A stretch of 64,000 nucleotides of DNA from NCBI GenBank assembly GCA_029258725.1, contig JAPDKE010000013.1, positions 62,001 to 126,000 on the forward strand. Direction: 5' to 3'. Positions 7,745 through 15,194 of the stretch are shown here, piece by piece. Within the stretch, counting starts at the first letter, position 1, and each line of letters opens with the position of its first letter. The DNA comes from a bacterium (GTDB taxonomy: Bacteria > Hydrothermota > UBA3072 > JAPDKE01). Below the pieces are notes generated by a model that was given only the letters and a program-made list of their open reading frames with translations, did not search any database and was not told the origin of the DNA. Made by a program: the position numbers and the translations under genes.

Positions 7745-8868
7745 TTTTCCTCTTTTCTTTTCTTGCATTTCATGAGGAAATGTCCATTGCAAAACCCGAT
7801 ACCATTCTTCTTTTTGATTCAAAAACCTCCATTTCTTATGAATGGAGGTCATTTTACCTCTTCCTTGAAACAGATGTTGGAATGGACATTGGAAAAAGAA
7901 GAACCATGGGATTTTACAATCCTCTTATTGGATGTGGTTATGGATGGAAGGCACTGAAACTTGCCCCTATTTTACTCCTCCCCATCTCCTCTGAGGGAAT
8001 TTCAAGAAAGTACGGTATTCCTTATGCGGGAAAAGGAATAGAGGGAAAAATCCTGCTCCAGGGCAAAGGTTGGGAATTTTCGCATTTTGCACGGTTTATA
8101 TACTGGGATAATGGACTCATGGATGGGAGGTGGGGATTTGGAGTCTTCTTTCCTTTAAGGGGAATTTCTCCCGGGGTGAAACTCCAGGGAAGAAGTTTCC
8201 TGTTTTCCGATACCAGGGCATCCGTTCAGTATCTCGGCATGTGCCTTAGAATTGCATTTCTTGATTTTTCAGCATTTTTCAGAATATCCGACCCTGTGCC
8301 CTCCGCCTTTGAAGAGTACGGAATCTTCCCGGAATGGAAGGTGCAGTTTTCCTTCCTGAGGAGGAGGAAAAAGGAGGAAATAATCCCTGAAAAGACTCTA
8401 ACCCTCTATACCCTTGACAGAGAAAAAAAGACACCCCTTCCCTCAATCGTGAGTATAGAGGGTGTTGGAAGTGTTTTTACAGACTCAACGGGAATATCCG
8501 AAATTTCCCTCCCACCGGGAGTTTACAGGTTCACGGTAATATCAGAGGGATATAAGGATATAGATACGCTCCTTTCCACCGTGGATGAAGATATACTTGT
8601 TTTCTACCTTGAAAAGAAGCCCCCTCTCGGATGGCTCTCAGGGGAAATAACCGATGAGGAGGGAAATGGAATAAAGGCAAGGGTTATCCTTCCCGAAGCA
8701 GGGATTGAAACCACCTCAGACCCCATAACAGGGATATACCTTGTTCCACTGCCACCAGGAAATCATATAGTCAGGGTTGAGGCTCCCGGATTTATGACGT
8801 GCAATGCGGTTGTAACCATAGAGAAGGGAGAATGGACGATAAGAAACTTTGCAATGAAGAGGAAATAA
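7741..8868 (+). CDS. hypothetical envelope protein with C-terminal PEGA/CarboxypepD-like repeats
   Basis: Unrecognised protein of 375 residues. A hydrophobic start (IFLFSFLAF) suggests export. Residues about 20-215 are aromatic-rich with alternating polar and hydrophobic residues, as in a small outer-membrane barrel. Two beta-sandwich repeats of the PEGA/carboxypeptidase-regulatory type follow ('LPPGVYRFTVISEGY' and 'LPPGNHIVRVEAPGF'). Its start overlaps the isoaspartyl peptidase stop by 4 nt, and its end overlaps the LarA-like start by 37 nt, so all three are co-translated. A periplasm-facing structural role is inferred; no catalytic motif is seen. Confidence 0.75.
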   Translation: MIFLFSFLAFHEEMSIAKPDTILLFDSKTSISYEWRSFYLFLETDVGMDIGKRRTMGFYNPLIGCGYGWKALKLAPILLLPISSEGISRKYGIPYAGKGIEGKILLQGKGWEFSHFARFIYWDNGLMDGRWGFGVFFPLRGISPGVKLQGRSFLFSDTRASVQYLGMCLRIAFLDFSAFFRISDPVPSAFEEYGIFPEWKVQFSFLRRRKKEEIIPEKTLTLYTLDREKKTPLPSIVSIEGVGSVFTDSTGISEISLPPGVYRFTVISEGYKDIDTLLSTVDEDILVFYLEKKPPLGWLSGEITDEEGNGIKARVILPEAGIETTSDPITGIYLVPLPPGNHIVRVEAPGFMTCNAVVTIEKGEWTIRNFAMKRK

Positions 8869-10025
8869 AAATACCGTATAATTCCGGAAAGACCCATATT
8901 TCACTCCCTCCAAGGGATGGGATAGAGGTGGTGGACTATAAAAGAATGCCGGTTTATTCCATTGATGAAAAACTGTCCTGGCAGAATGCACTTGTTAAGG
9001 AGGTAAAGGGGAAAAGAAGTGTTGCAATTCTCGTTGACGACCACACTCGTCCAACCCCTATAAAGGACCTTCTCCCCCATCTCTTTAATGTGCTTGAGGT
9101 TGCAGGAGTGAGAGAGAGGATTATTGTTGTCGCCTTCGGGACCCACAATGTTCCACCTGAAGAGTATCTCATAGAAAAACTTGGAAAAGAGGTATGGAAG
9201 GAGGAGAAAATAATCCTTCACGATGCCTTCTCAGGTGAATGTGAATACATAGGAACAACATCGTTTGGGAACAGGGTGTATGTAAACCGGTGGGTTAAAA
9301 GGGCATCCTTCAGGATAGGTTGCGGAAGCATATTCGCATCCGAGATTGCAGGATTCACGGGAGGGGGGAAAATAGTCCTGCCCGGGGTTTCCTGTGTTGA
9401 GACCATAGAATACAACCATGCATTCTTTGAAAGACCGGAAATAAAGGCGGGATACTGGGAGGAAAATCCCGTTGCCCGGGACATTGTTGAGGCTGCACGC
9501 ATGCTTCCGCTTGAGTGGGTGATAGACATGATTCTAACCCCGGATGGGGTGGTTGACATCCTTTACGGAGACTTTGAGGAGGCACACAGGCGGGGAAGGG
9601 AGATGGTACTTGATATATATGGAGTGAGAATGGAGAAGAAGGTAAAATATGCGGTTGCTGGATGTGGAATGACGGAGGATGTTGACTTTATTCAGACAAC
9701 CAAGGCACTTTTTTTCCTGAATCATGTAACCCGTGAGGGTGCCGAAATACTCCTCTTTGCCGCATGTCCTCTTGGAATAAACTGGGAGGAACTCATAGAG
9801 GCAATTGAGACAGGAAAGGCCACAGAGAGATTTGCATGTGCTGTGATTCACAAACTCTCTTCCATTTTCAAGGGAAGAAAGAAAATTTACATCCATTCCC
9901 TTCCCGAAAACCGTGAAGAATTTGAGCGAATGGGATTCACGTGGGTGGACGACCCTGTGGACTTCTATCTTTCCCTTCCTTCCCCCATCTATATCTTCCC
10001 CAACTCTGCACTTCTCATTCCATAA
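8832..10025 (+). CDS. LarA-like (DUF2088) protein, nickel-pincer racemase family
   Basis: Protein of 397 residues in the LarA/DUF2088 family, whose founding member is the Ni-pincer-dependent lactate racemase. The N-terminal domain has 'VDDHTRPTP' (D70, R73) and 'FGTHNVPP' (His105, equivalent to LarA His108). The glycine loop 'GFTGGGKIVLPG' carries Lys180, equivalent to the cofactor-bound Lys184. The position ten residues before that Lys, His174 in lactate racemase, is Ser170 here, so a different substrate or reaction is likely. No larB, larC or larE cofactor genes are in the window. ATG 8832 follows GAGAAGGGAG. It overlaps the previous gene by 37 nt. Confidence 0.85.
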   Translation: MDDKKLCNEEEIKIPYNSGKTHISLPPRDGIEVVDYKRMPVYSIDEKLSWQNALVKEVKGKRSVAILVDDHTRPTPIKDLLPHLFNVLEVAGVRERIIVVAFGTHNVPPEEYLIEKLGKEVWKEEKIILHDAFSGECEYIGTTSFGNRVYVNRWVKRASFRIGCGSIFASEIAGFTGGGKIVLPGVSCVETIEYNHAFFERPEIKAGYWEENPVARDIVEAARMLPLEWVIDMILTPDGVVDILYGDFEEAHRRGREMVLDIYGVRMEKKVKYAVAGCGMTEDVDFIQTTKALFFLNHVTREGAEILLFAACPLGINWEELIEAIETGKATERFACAVIHKLSSIFKGRKKIYIHSLPENREEFERMGFTWVDDPVDFYLSLPSPIYIFPNSALLIP

Positions 10026-10076
10026 TAAATTCACACCGGGTTAGAAACCATAAAGAAAGGGAGGTTTGCAGGAGAT

Positions 10077-10181
10077 ATGATGATGGAGATTCCTTTAATC
10101 GATGTTGAAGTCAGGAATGTTAATAGTTCTTATCTTCGGTTCTTGACCACAGAAGGAAGAAGGAATAGTATTTACCCATGA
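10077..10181 (+). CDS. possible 34-residue small ORF before the methyltransferase
   Basis: Short reading frame opening with three successive ATGs (10077, 10080, 10083) just after GCAGGAG. Its stop TGA overlaps the methyltransferase ATG as ATGA (10178-10181). No family is recognised. The ribosome site and overlap favour a translated leader, but the promoter-like TTGACC-N17-TAGTAT at 10143-10171 lies inside it, so the frame may be fortuitous. Confidence 0.3.
   Translation: MMMEIPLIDVEVRNVNSSYLRFLTTEGRRNSIYP
10143..10171 (+). promoter_or_regulatory. candidate leaderless promoter for methyltransferase
   Basis: TTGACC (10143-10148), a 17-bp spacer and TAGTAT (10166-10171). The predicted start of transcription falls at the ATG at 10178, implying an mRNA without a 5' leader. 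Confidence 0.45.
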
Positions 10182-10807
10182 GAACGGAACCTTTTGAAAA
10201 ATATGCGGAAGATTACGATGCATGGTTTGAGAAGTATAGGTGGGTTTATCTCTCAGAACTTGAGGCGGTTAAAAAACTCGTTCCGGAAGAAGGGAAACGT
10301 CTCGAGGTGGGTGTTGGAACAGGAAGATTTGCACATTTGCTCGGGGTGGAATTCGGAGTTGAGCCTGCAGAAAAAATGGGATTGATCGCAAGGAAAAGGG
10401 GGATAAAGGTTGTGCGGGCAAGGGGAGAGGAACTTCCATTTAAGGATAATTCTTTTGACTGTGTTCTGCTCGTGGTCACCCTTTGCTTTGTTGACGAACC
10501 TCAGAAGGTTTTAAAGGAAGCAAAAAGAGTACTTGTCCCTGGGGGAACTCTCATTGCCGGGATTGTGGATAAAGATAGTTTCCTGGGGAGGATGTATGAA
10601 AAGAAGAAGGAAAAGAGCAGATTTTACCGGTATGCCAGATTTTATTCTGCAAGAGAGGTGATTGAAATGTATGAAAGAGAAGGATTTGAGAATATAAGGG
10701 TGTATCAGACTGTATTTCATCCACCCGAGGAAGTAAAGGGAATAGAACCTGCAAGGAAGGGATACGGGGAAGGGGGATTTGTGGTGATAGGGGGATTAAA
10801 GTTTTGA
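10178..10807 (+). CDS. SAM-dependent class I methyltransferase
   Basis: Methyltransferase of 209 residues with a Rossmann SAM-binding fold. Motif I is 'LEVGVGTGRFA' (about residues 42-52), motif II is near 'GVEPAEKM', the acidic loop is 'ARGEELPFKDNSFDCVLL' and post-motif III is 'LVPGGTLIAGIV'. It resembles the UbiE/Coq5-like group (Methyltransf_11), whose members act on small molecules; the acceptor is unknown. It lies alone between the LarA-like gene and a convergent glycosyltransferase gene. Confidence 0.88.
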   Translation: MRTEPFEKYAEDYDAWFEKYRWVYLSELEAVKKLVPEEGKRLEVGVGTGRFAHLLGVEFGVEPAEKMGLIARKRGIKVVRARGEELPFKDNSFDCVLLVVTLCFVDEPQKVLKEAKRVLVPGGTLIAGIVDKDSFLGRMYEKKKEKSRFYRYARFYSAREVIEMYEREGFENIRVYQTVFHPPEEVKGIEPARKGYGEGGFVVIGGLKF

Positions 10808-10881
10808 AGGTATCGTTTGTAGAGGGCATCGGTCAGAAAAACATCCGGAGGAGAAATTTTGGTAATGCATGCCCGGTATTT

Positions 10882-11985
10882 TCACAGATTTTTTAAAATA
10901 TCAAAATAAAGATTTTCAATTCTGTCAGTTATCCTGTTCCAGTCAAATTCTTTAAGGGATTTTTTGCGACCGTTTTCTCCCATTTTTTTCCTCAAATCCG
11001 GATTTCTCAAAAGTGCTATGAGGGCACGGGCAAGTTCTTCAGGGTTGTTTCTTTTCACTACAATTCCCTCCTTTCCCTCCTCGACCACTTCAGGCAATCC
11101 ACCAACATCACTGACAACAACAGGTTTTCCACACGCCATTGCCTCTGCTGCAACTATTCCAAAACTCTCCCTCTCCTTTGATGGAACCACAACAACATCA
11201 GAAAGATTGTAGTACCGTGGAAGTTCCCGATTTGGAACCTTGCCGCAGAACTTCACCTTAACCCCAAGGCTTCCTGCCAGAGACCTGAACCTCCATTCAT
11301 CCCTTCCCTTTCCAATTACCCAGAACTCACAGTCAATCTCTTTATCAACCAGACGCTTTGCCCTTATTAGAACATCAACACCCTTCCTCTCTACAAGCCT
11401 TCCAACAAAAAGAACAACCGGTGTTTGAGGTTTTTCAACCTTCATGGGACGGAATACCTCCGTGTTTACTCCATTCGGGATAATGACCCTTTTCCCGGTA
11501 TCCTTCACATACATCCCCACAACCTCATCTGCAGCCCTGCTCACTGAGACAATAAAAGAGGCATGTTGAAGAACATTACGCAGAGGAAGATGCCGGAGGA
11601 TAAATCTTTTCTCATGAAAAACTGGAAGTGTGTGATTGGTGAATACATAGGGAATTGAAAGCCTCATGCATGCACGGGCAACGGCAATGGATATGGGGGT
11701 GAATATGTGATGAATGTGAACGACATCGGGTTTTATTTTCATAAGAACCCTATCAATGGAATGCATGGGAGGAGGAAAGGCAATAACCGGATATGGAAGG
11801 ACAGGAGGAAGATAAAAACTCTCAAACGGGGGTTGTTCCTTCACCCTCTTTTTGAGCAATCCCCACACCCTGTGTCCTCTCTCTTTTAACTTAAGCCCGA
11901 GTTCACGGACATGCTGCTGAACACCCCCGGGCTCCGAAAAATTCCATTCCATCACCAGCAAAACCATTAGCATGGGATCAGACAT
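10882..11985 (-). CDS. GT4-family glycosyltransferase
   Basis: Retaining glycosyltransferase (GT-B fold, GT4/Glycos_transf_1) of about 367 residues. The acceptor domain has the opening 'EPGGVQQHVRELGLKL' and 'DVVHIHHIFTPISIAVARA'. The nucleotide-sugar domain has 'VLFVGRLVERKGVDVLIRA', and the E-x7-E motif is in 'ESFGIVAAEAMACGKPVV'. Such enzymes add sugars to lipids or glycans on the cytoplasmic side of the membrane. The start at 11985 is preceded by AAAGAG and overlaps the TPR gene by 8 nt; in-frame alternatives lie at 12054 and 11973. Donor and acceptor sugars are unknown. Confidence 0.88.
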   Translation of the reverse strand: MSDPMLMVLLVMEWNFSEPGGVQQHVRELGLKLKERGHRVWGLLKKRVKEQPPFESFYLPPVLPYPVIAFPPPMHSIDRVLMKIKPDVVHIHHIFTPISIAVARACMRLSIPYVFTNHTLPVFHEKRFILRHLPLRNVLQHASFIVSVSRAADEVVGMYVKDTGKRVIIPNGVNTEVFRPMKVEKPQTPVVLFVGRLVERKGVDVLIRAKRLVDKEIDCEFWVIGKGRDEWRFRSLAGSLGVKVKFCGKVPNRELPRYYNLSDVVVVPSKERESFGIVAAEAMACGKPVVVSDVGGLPEVVEEGKEGIVVKRNNPEELARALIALLRNPDLRKKMGENGRKKSLKEFDWNRITDRIENLYFDILKNL

Positions 11986-13663
11986 GCTCTTTACTCTTTT
12001 CATCCTTTTCTTCACTATACTCCCTGTTTTTCGGTTTTTCAAGTAATCCCCCATCCTTCATGATATTTCTTGTTCTGGAAATCCATAATCTGGAATCAAG
12101 TTCTTCAAAGATTTTCATGGACTCTTCCAGAATTTTTCGTGCCCTTTTTCTTTTTTCTTTTTTTATAAGCATTTTTCCATACTCATAAAGTGCCTGCCCG
12201 AGATAAAATCTATTGTTAAGTTTTCTCAGCATTTCAATGGAAGAAATAAACGCCTCCTCAGCCTTCTCATGCTCGTTCTTATGCAAATTCAGCACCCCTT
12301 CAAGATACAGCGAGAGTGCCCTGTCCACCAAAGAGTTCATTTCATTTGCAAGTTTTTTCAATTTTTCAAGATACACTTCCGCATCCGTTATTTTCTTTCT
12401 GTGGATGAGAACCCTTATCAACTGAAAATATATTTTGGGGAGATTTGGCTTGAGATTTGCCTTCTTTGCCATTTCAAGTGCATTTTTTATGTATGTTTCC
12501 GCTTCCTCGTATCTCTCCCCTTCCACAAGAATGTTACCCATTCCATTCAGGCAGTAAACTATTCCGGCAGGATTTCCTATCCTTTTCCTTATCTCAAGCG
12601 CCCTTCGCTGGAAAGAAAGAGCCTTTTCAAGTTCACCCCATACCATGTAAATAAAAGAGATGTTGTTTAAACAGGAGGAAAGATAGGCGGGATTGTTTAT
12701 TTTTTCAAAAATTCTGATGGCACGATTGAAATAATCAAATGCATTTTTCAGGTCTCCTTTCACATAAAACACCGCGCCCAGATTGGTAAAACAGTTGGCA
12801 AGATGGTCTTCAATCCCCAGTTCTTCCATCAGGCTGGTTGCCTTTTCAAGAAATTCTATTGCCTTCTCATATCGGGTAAGATGGAAAAATATCACCCCGG
12901 TATTCATATTGGCAATGGCTTCTATTCTCCGGTTGCCTGTCTTTCTTCCAAGTTCTGCCACCAGAGAATAATACTGCATTGCCTTTTCAAACCTTCCGGT
13001 ATGTTCCATCACCATTCCAAGATTGTTCAATGCAGCCATCCTTGCCTCCATATTTCCGGTCTGTGAAGATAGACGAAGTGCCTTTCGGAAGTACTCTTCA
13101 GCCTTTGAATAATCTCCTGTGCTTAAATAAAGAGAAGCAAGATTCACATAGGACTTGAGAATGTTCTCCCTGTCTCCCAGTTCTTTCCATATCTCCAGTG
13201 CCTCCTCGTGGCATCCAAATGCCTTTTTGTATTCACCAGCATTCTCGTAGTATATTCCCATATGATCAAGCACAAATGCTATTTTATCCTTCTTTTTCTT
13301 CCTTCGGTAAATTCTGAGTGCTTCTTTAAAATTAGGGAGGGCTTTTTTATACTTACCCTGCCTGAAGTAAATCGCCCCAAGCCAGGTTAAACTTTCCGCA
13401 ATCCCCCACGTATCTTTCATTATTTTACACCTGTTTTTTGCCATCCTTGCCTTCCGCAATGCCTCTGGATACTTTCCCAGGAATGTAAGTATCTCGACCT
13501 GAAGAAGAGAAGCACGAACCTGCCACTCCTTTTCATCATGTTTTTTTGCCAGCATAAAAAGTCTTTCTGCGTCTTTCAGTGCCCTTTTCCCCTCTCCCAC
13601 ACGAAGCAAAACCCTTGCCCTGGAATCAAATGCACGGAGGACCAGTCCGAGATAGTCATTCAT
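11978..13663 (-). CDS. TPR-repeat protein
   Basis: Soluble helical protein of 561 residues made almost entirely of tetratricopeptide repeats. About ten or more 40-residue units are visible, several of the 'NLG'-type Kinesin-light-chain/TPR_12 class ('ALNNLGMVMEHTGRFEKAM', 'CFTNLGAVFYVKGDLKNAF'). The start is ATG 13663, with AGAGGAAAGT directly upstream; an ATG seven codons earlier lacks such a site. No enzymatic or signal-output domain is present. It probably acts as a protein-interaction scaffold. It overlaps the glycosyltransferase start and lies downstream of a small ORF under one promoter. Confidence 0.88.
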   Translation of the reverse strand: MNDYLGLVLRAFDSRARVLLRVGEGKRALKDAERLFMLAKKHDEKEWQVRASLLQVEILTFLGKYPEALRKARMAKNRCKIMKDTWGIAESLTWLGAIYFRQGKYKKALPNFKEALRIYRRKKKKDKIAFVLDHMGIYYENAGEYKKAFGCHEEALEIWKELGDRENILKSYVNLASLYLSTGDYSKAEEYFRKALRLSSQTGNMEARMAALNNLGMVMEHTGRFEKAMQYYSLVAELGRKTGNRRIEAIANMNTGVIFFHLTRYEKAIEFLEKATSLMEELGIEDHLANCFTNLGAVFYVKGDLKNAFDYFNRAIRIFEKINNPAYLSSCLNNISFIYMVWGELEKALSFQRRALEIRKRIGNPAGIVYCLNGMGNILVEGERYEEAETYIKNALEMAKKANLKPNLPKIYFQLIRVLIHRKKITDAEVYLEKLKKLANEMNSLVDRALSLYLEGVLNLHKNEHEKAEEAFISSIEMLRKLNNRFYLGQALYEYGKMLIKKEKRKRARKILEESMKIFEELDSRLWISRTRNIMKDGGLLEKPKNREYSEEKDEKSKEHV

Positions 13664-13708
13664 ACTTTCCTCTTTTCCCTTCATGCATATAGGCGCCTCT
13701 TGCAGGAT

Positions 13709-13813
13709 TCACTGTGCTCTATCTCTTAGAAGCACAATGACAGCACGCTTAACCTCCCCTTTTTCAAATCTCCCGATGTCCTGGATTTCCCGTACTTCTC
13801 CTTTAAAATCCAT
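13709..13813 (-). CDS. 34-residue small ORF upstream of the TPR gene
   Basis: Small frame with an excellent ribosome site (GGTGGAGGTGATTC before the ATG). It is the first frame after a strong promoter (13886-13914). The product is charged, with segments 'FKGEVREIQDIGRF' and 'KRAVIVLL'. It stops at a TGA in the same frame as the TPR protein, whose start lies 46 nt farther on. It may be a real micro-protein, a translated leader, or the 5' end of a once longer TPR gene. No family is recognised. Confidence 0.5.
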   Translation of the reverse strand: MDFKGEVREIQDIGRFEKGEVKRAVIVLLRDRAQ

Positions 13814-13885
13814 GAATCACCTCCACCGGTATTCTTCCTCCCTAACACCAGGATAATCAACCCGCAAAGGACGCGCTATGAAAAG

Positions 13886-13914
13886 ATTATACCGAAAGGA
13901 AAAGAAAAATTCAA
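13886..13914 (-). promoter_or_regulatory. strong promoter for small ORF / TPR / glycosyltransferase operon
   Basis: On the minus strand: TTGAAT (13914-13909), a 17-bp spacer and a perfect TATAAT (13891-13886). It is divergent from the mtaB promoter. The leader to the small ORF is about 65 nt. Confidence 0.75.
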
Positions 13915-13980
13915 TATCTCGATTTTCCTTAACAAATAAGAAAGTATAATGCCTGTCTTGGAGAGTGGAAAATCGCGGGT

Positions 13981-14008
13981 TTGACTTTTCCCCTTATCAC
14001 CTTATACT
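13981..14008 (+). promoter_or_regulatory. promoter for mtaB-miaB, leaderless
   Basis: TTGACT (13981-13986), a 16-bp spacer and TATACT (14003-14008). The mtaB ATG at 14016 falls at the expected transcription start, and no Shine-Dalgarno precedes it. Confidence 0.7.
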
Positions 14009-14015
14009 TATAGCG

Positions 14016-15194
14016 ATGAGGATATGTTTCCTGACCCTTGGATGCAAGCAGAACCAGTATGAGACAGAACTCGTGAGGGAATACTTCCTGAAAAACGGTG
14101 CAGAGGAGGTATCCCTTGACGAGAATCCGGATGTTGTTTTCATAAACACCTGTTCTGTAACCTCCCTTGCAGGACAGCAGTCAAGAAATCTTGTAAGAAG
14201 GGCTCTGAGGAGAGGCGCAAGGGTAATGGTTTCTGGATGCCACGCAATCCTCTTCCGGGATGAATTTTCAGGGGAAAACATTGAAATTCTTGAAGACCCG
14301 TGGAACCTGAATTCCATCCTTGAAAAATTCTCCACCCGCAGGAGAGGATATGTGCTGATTGAAAGGGGATGCAACAACTTCTGCAGTTACTGCATTGTTC
14401 CATACGCAAGGGGAAGGGTGAGGAGCAGACCAAAAGAGGACATTATAAAAGAGGTAAAAAACCTCATAAAAAACGGACATAAAGAAATAGTCCTCACAGG
14501 AACCCACATGGGTCAGTATGGAAAGGACACAGGAGAAAAACTCTCCTCCCTTCTTTTAACCCTTGCAGAACTGGGTGCAAGAATAAGATTGACATCAATA
14601 AATCCGGATGAGGCGGATGAGGTCTTAAAGGCATTCCATCATCCCATGATAGCCCCCCATCTTCACCTCGCCCTTCAATCCGGTTCTGATAAGGTCTTGA
14701 AACTAATGAGAAGGAATTACACGAGGGAGGATATAAAAAAACTGGTTTACAGAATAAAGGAAATAAGAGAGGATGCAGGAATTGGTGCAGACTTCATTGT
14801 CGGATTTCCAGGGGAGGGAGAGAGGGAATTTGAGGAAACATATAAACTGGTTGAGGAACTTCCATTTTCATATCTTCATGTCTTCAGATACTCAGAAAGA
14901 CCAATGACACTCGCCGTGCTTTATCCTGAGAGGGTTCCGGAGAGGGTAAGAAAGAAAAGAAGTAAAACTCTGAGGGAACTTGCAAAGAAGAAGTTTTACG
15001 ATTTCAGAAAGGAACTAATTGGAAAGACATACACCGTTCTTGTTGAAAAGAAAAAGGATTCGGTTACCGGGCTTTCCTACGGCTTCACACCAAACTATGT
15101 GAGGGTCCAGTTTGAAGGGAATGGAAGGGATGAGGTTGTGGTAAGGATAGAGAGAATAGATGATGAGTTCACGTATGGGAAAGTTTTACATTGA
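14016..15194 (+). CDS. mtaB: MtaB-type tRNA methylthiotransferase (t6A37 to ms2t6A37)
   Basis: Radical-SAM methylthiotransferase of 392 residues that adds a methylthio group to N6-threonylcarbamoyladenosine at tRNA position 37. The N-terminal domain has the three cluster cysteines C10 (LGCKQNQ), C46 (NTCSVT) and C75 (SGCH). The radical-SAM CxxxCxxC is C119, C123 and C126 (GCNNFCSYC). A C-terminal TRAM-like RNA-binding segment follows. 'LGCKQNQYETE' fits MtaB rather than MiaB or RimO. I chose ATG 14016, because a longer frame from 13965 would run through the promoter and add residues unlike the family. It overlaps miaB by 20 nt. Confidence 0.88.
   Translation: MRICFLTLGCKQNQYETELVREYFLKNGAEEVSLDENPDVVFINTCSVTSLAGQQSRNLVRRALRRGARVMVSGCHAILFRDEFSGENIEILEDPWNLNSILEKFSTRRRGYVLIERGCNNFCSYCIVPYARGRVRSRPKEDIIKEVKNLIKNGHKEIVLTGTHMGQYGKDTGEKLSSLLLTLAELGARIRLTSINPDEADEVLKAFHHPMIAPHLHLALQSGSDKVLKLMRRNYTREDIKKLVYRIKEIREDAGIGADFIVGFPGEGEREFEETYKLVEELPFSYLHVFRYSERPMTLAVLYPERVPERVRKKRSKTLRELAKKKFYDFRKELIGKTYTVLVEKKKDSVTGLSYGFTPNYVRVQFEGNGRDEVVVRIERIDDEFTYGKVLH

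Noticed and set aside
13709-13711. TGA as a sense codon joining the small ORF to the TPR protein
   Set aside because: TGA ends many well-defined genes here (for example at ATGA junctions), so the standard bacterial code applies.
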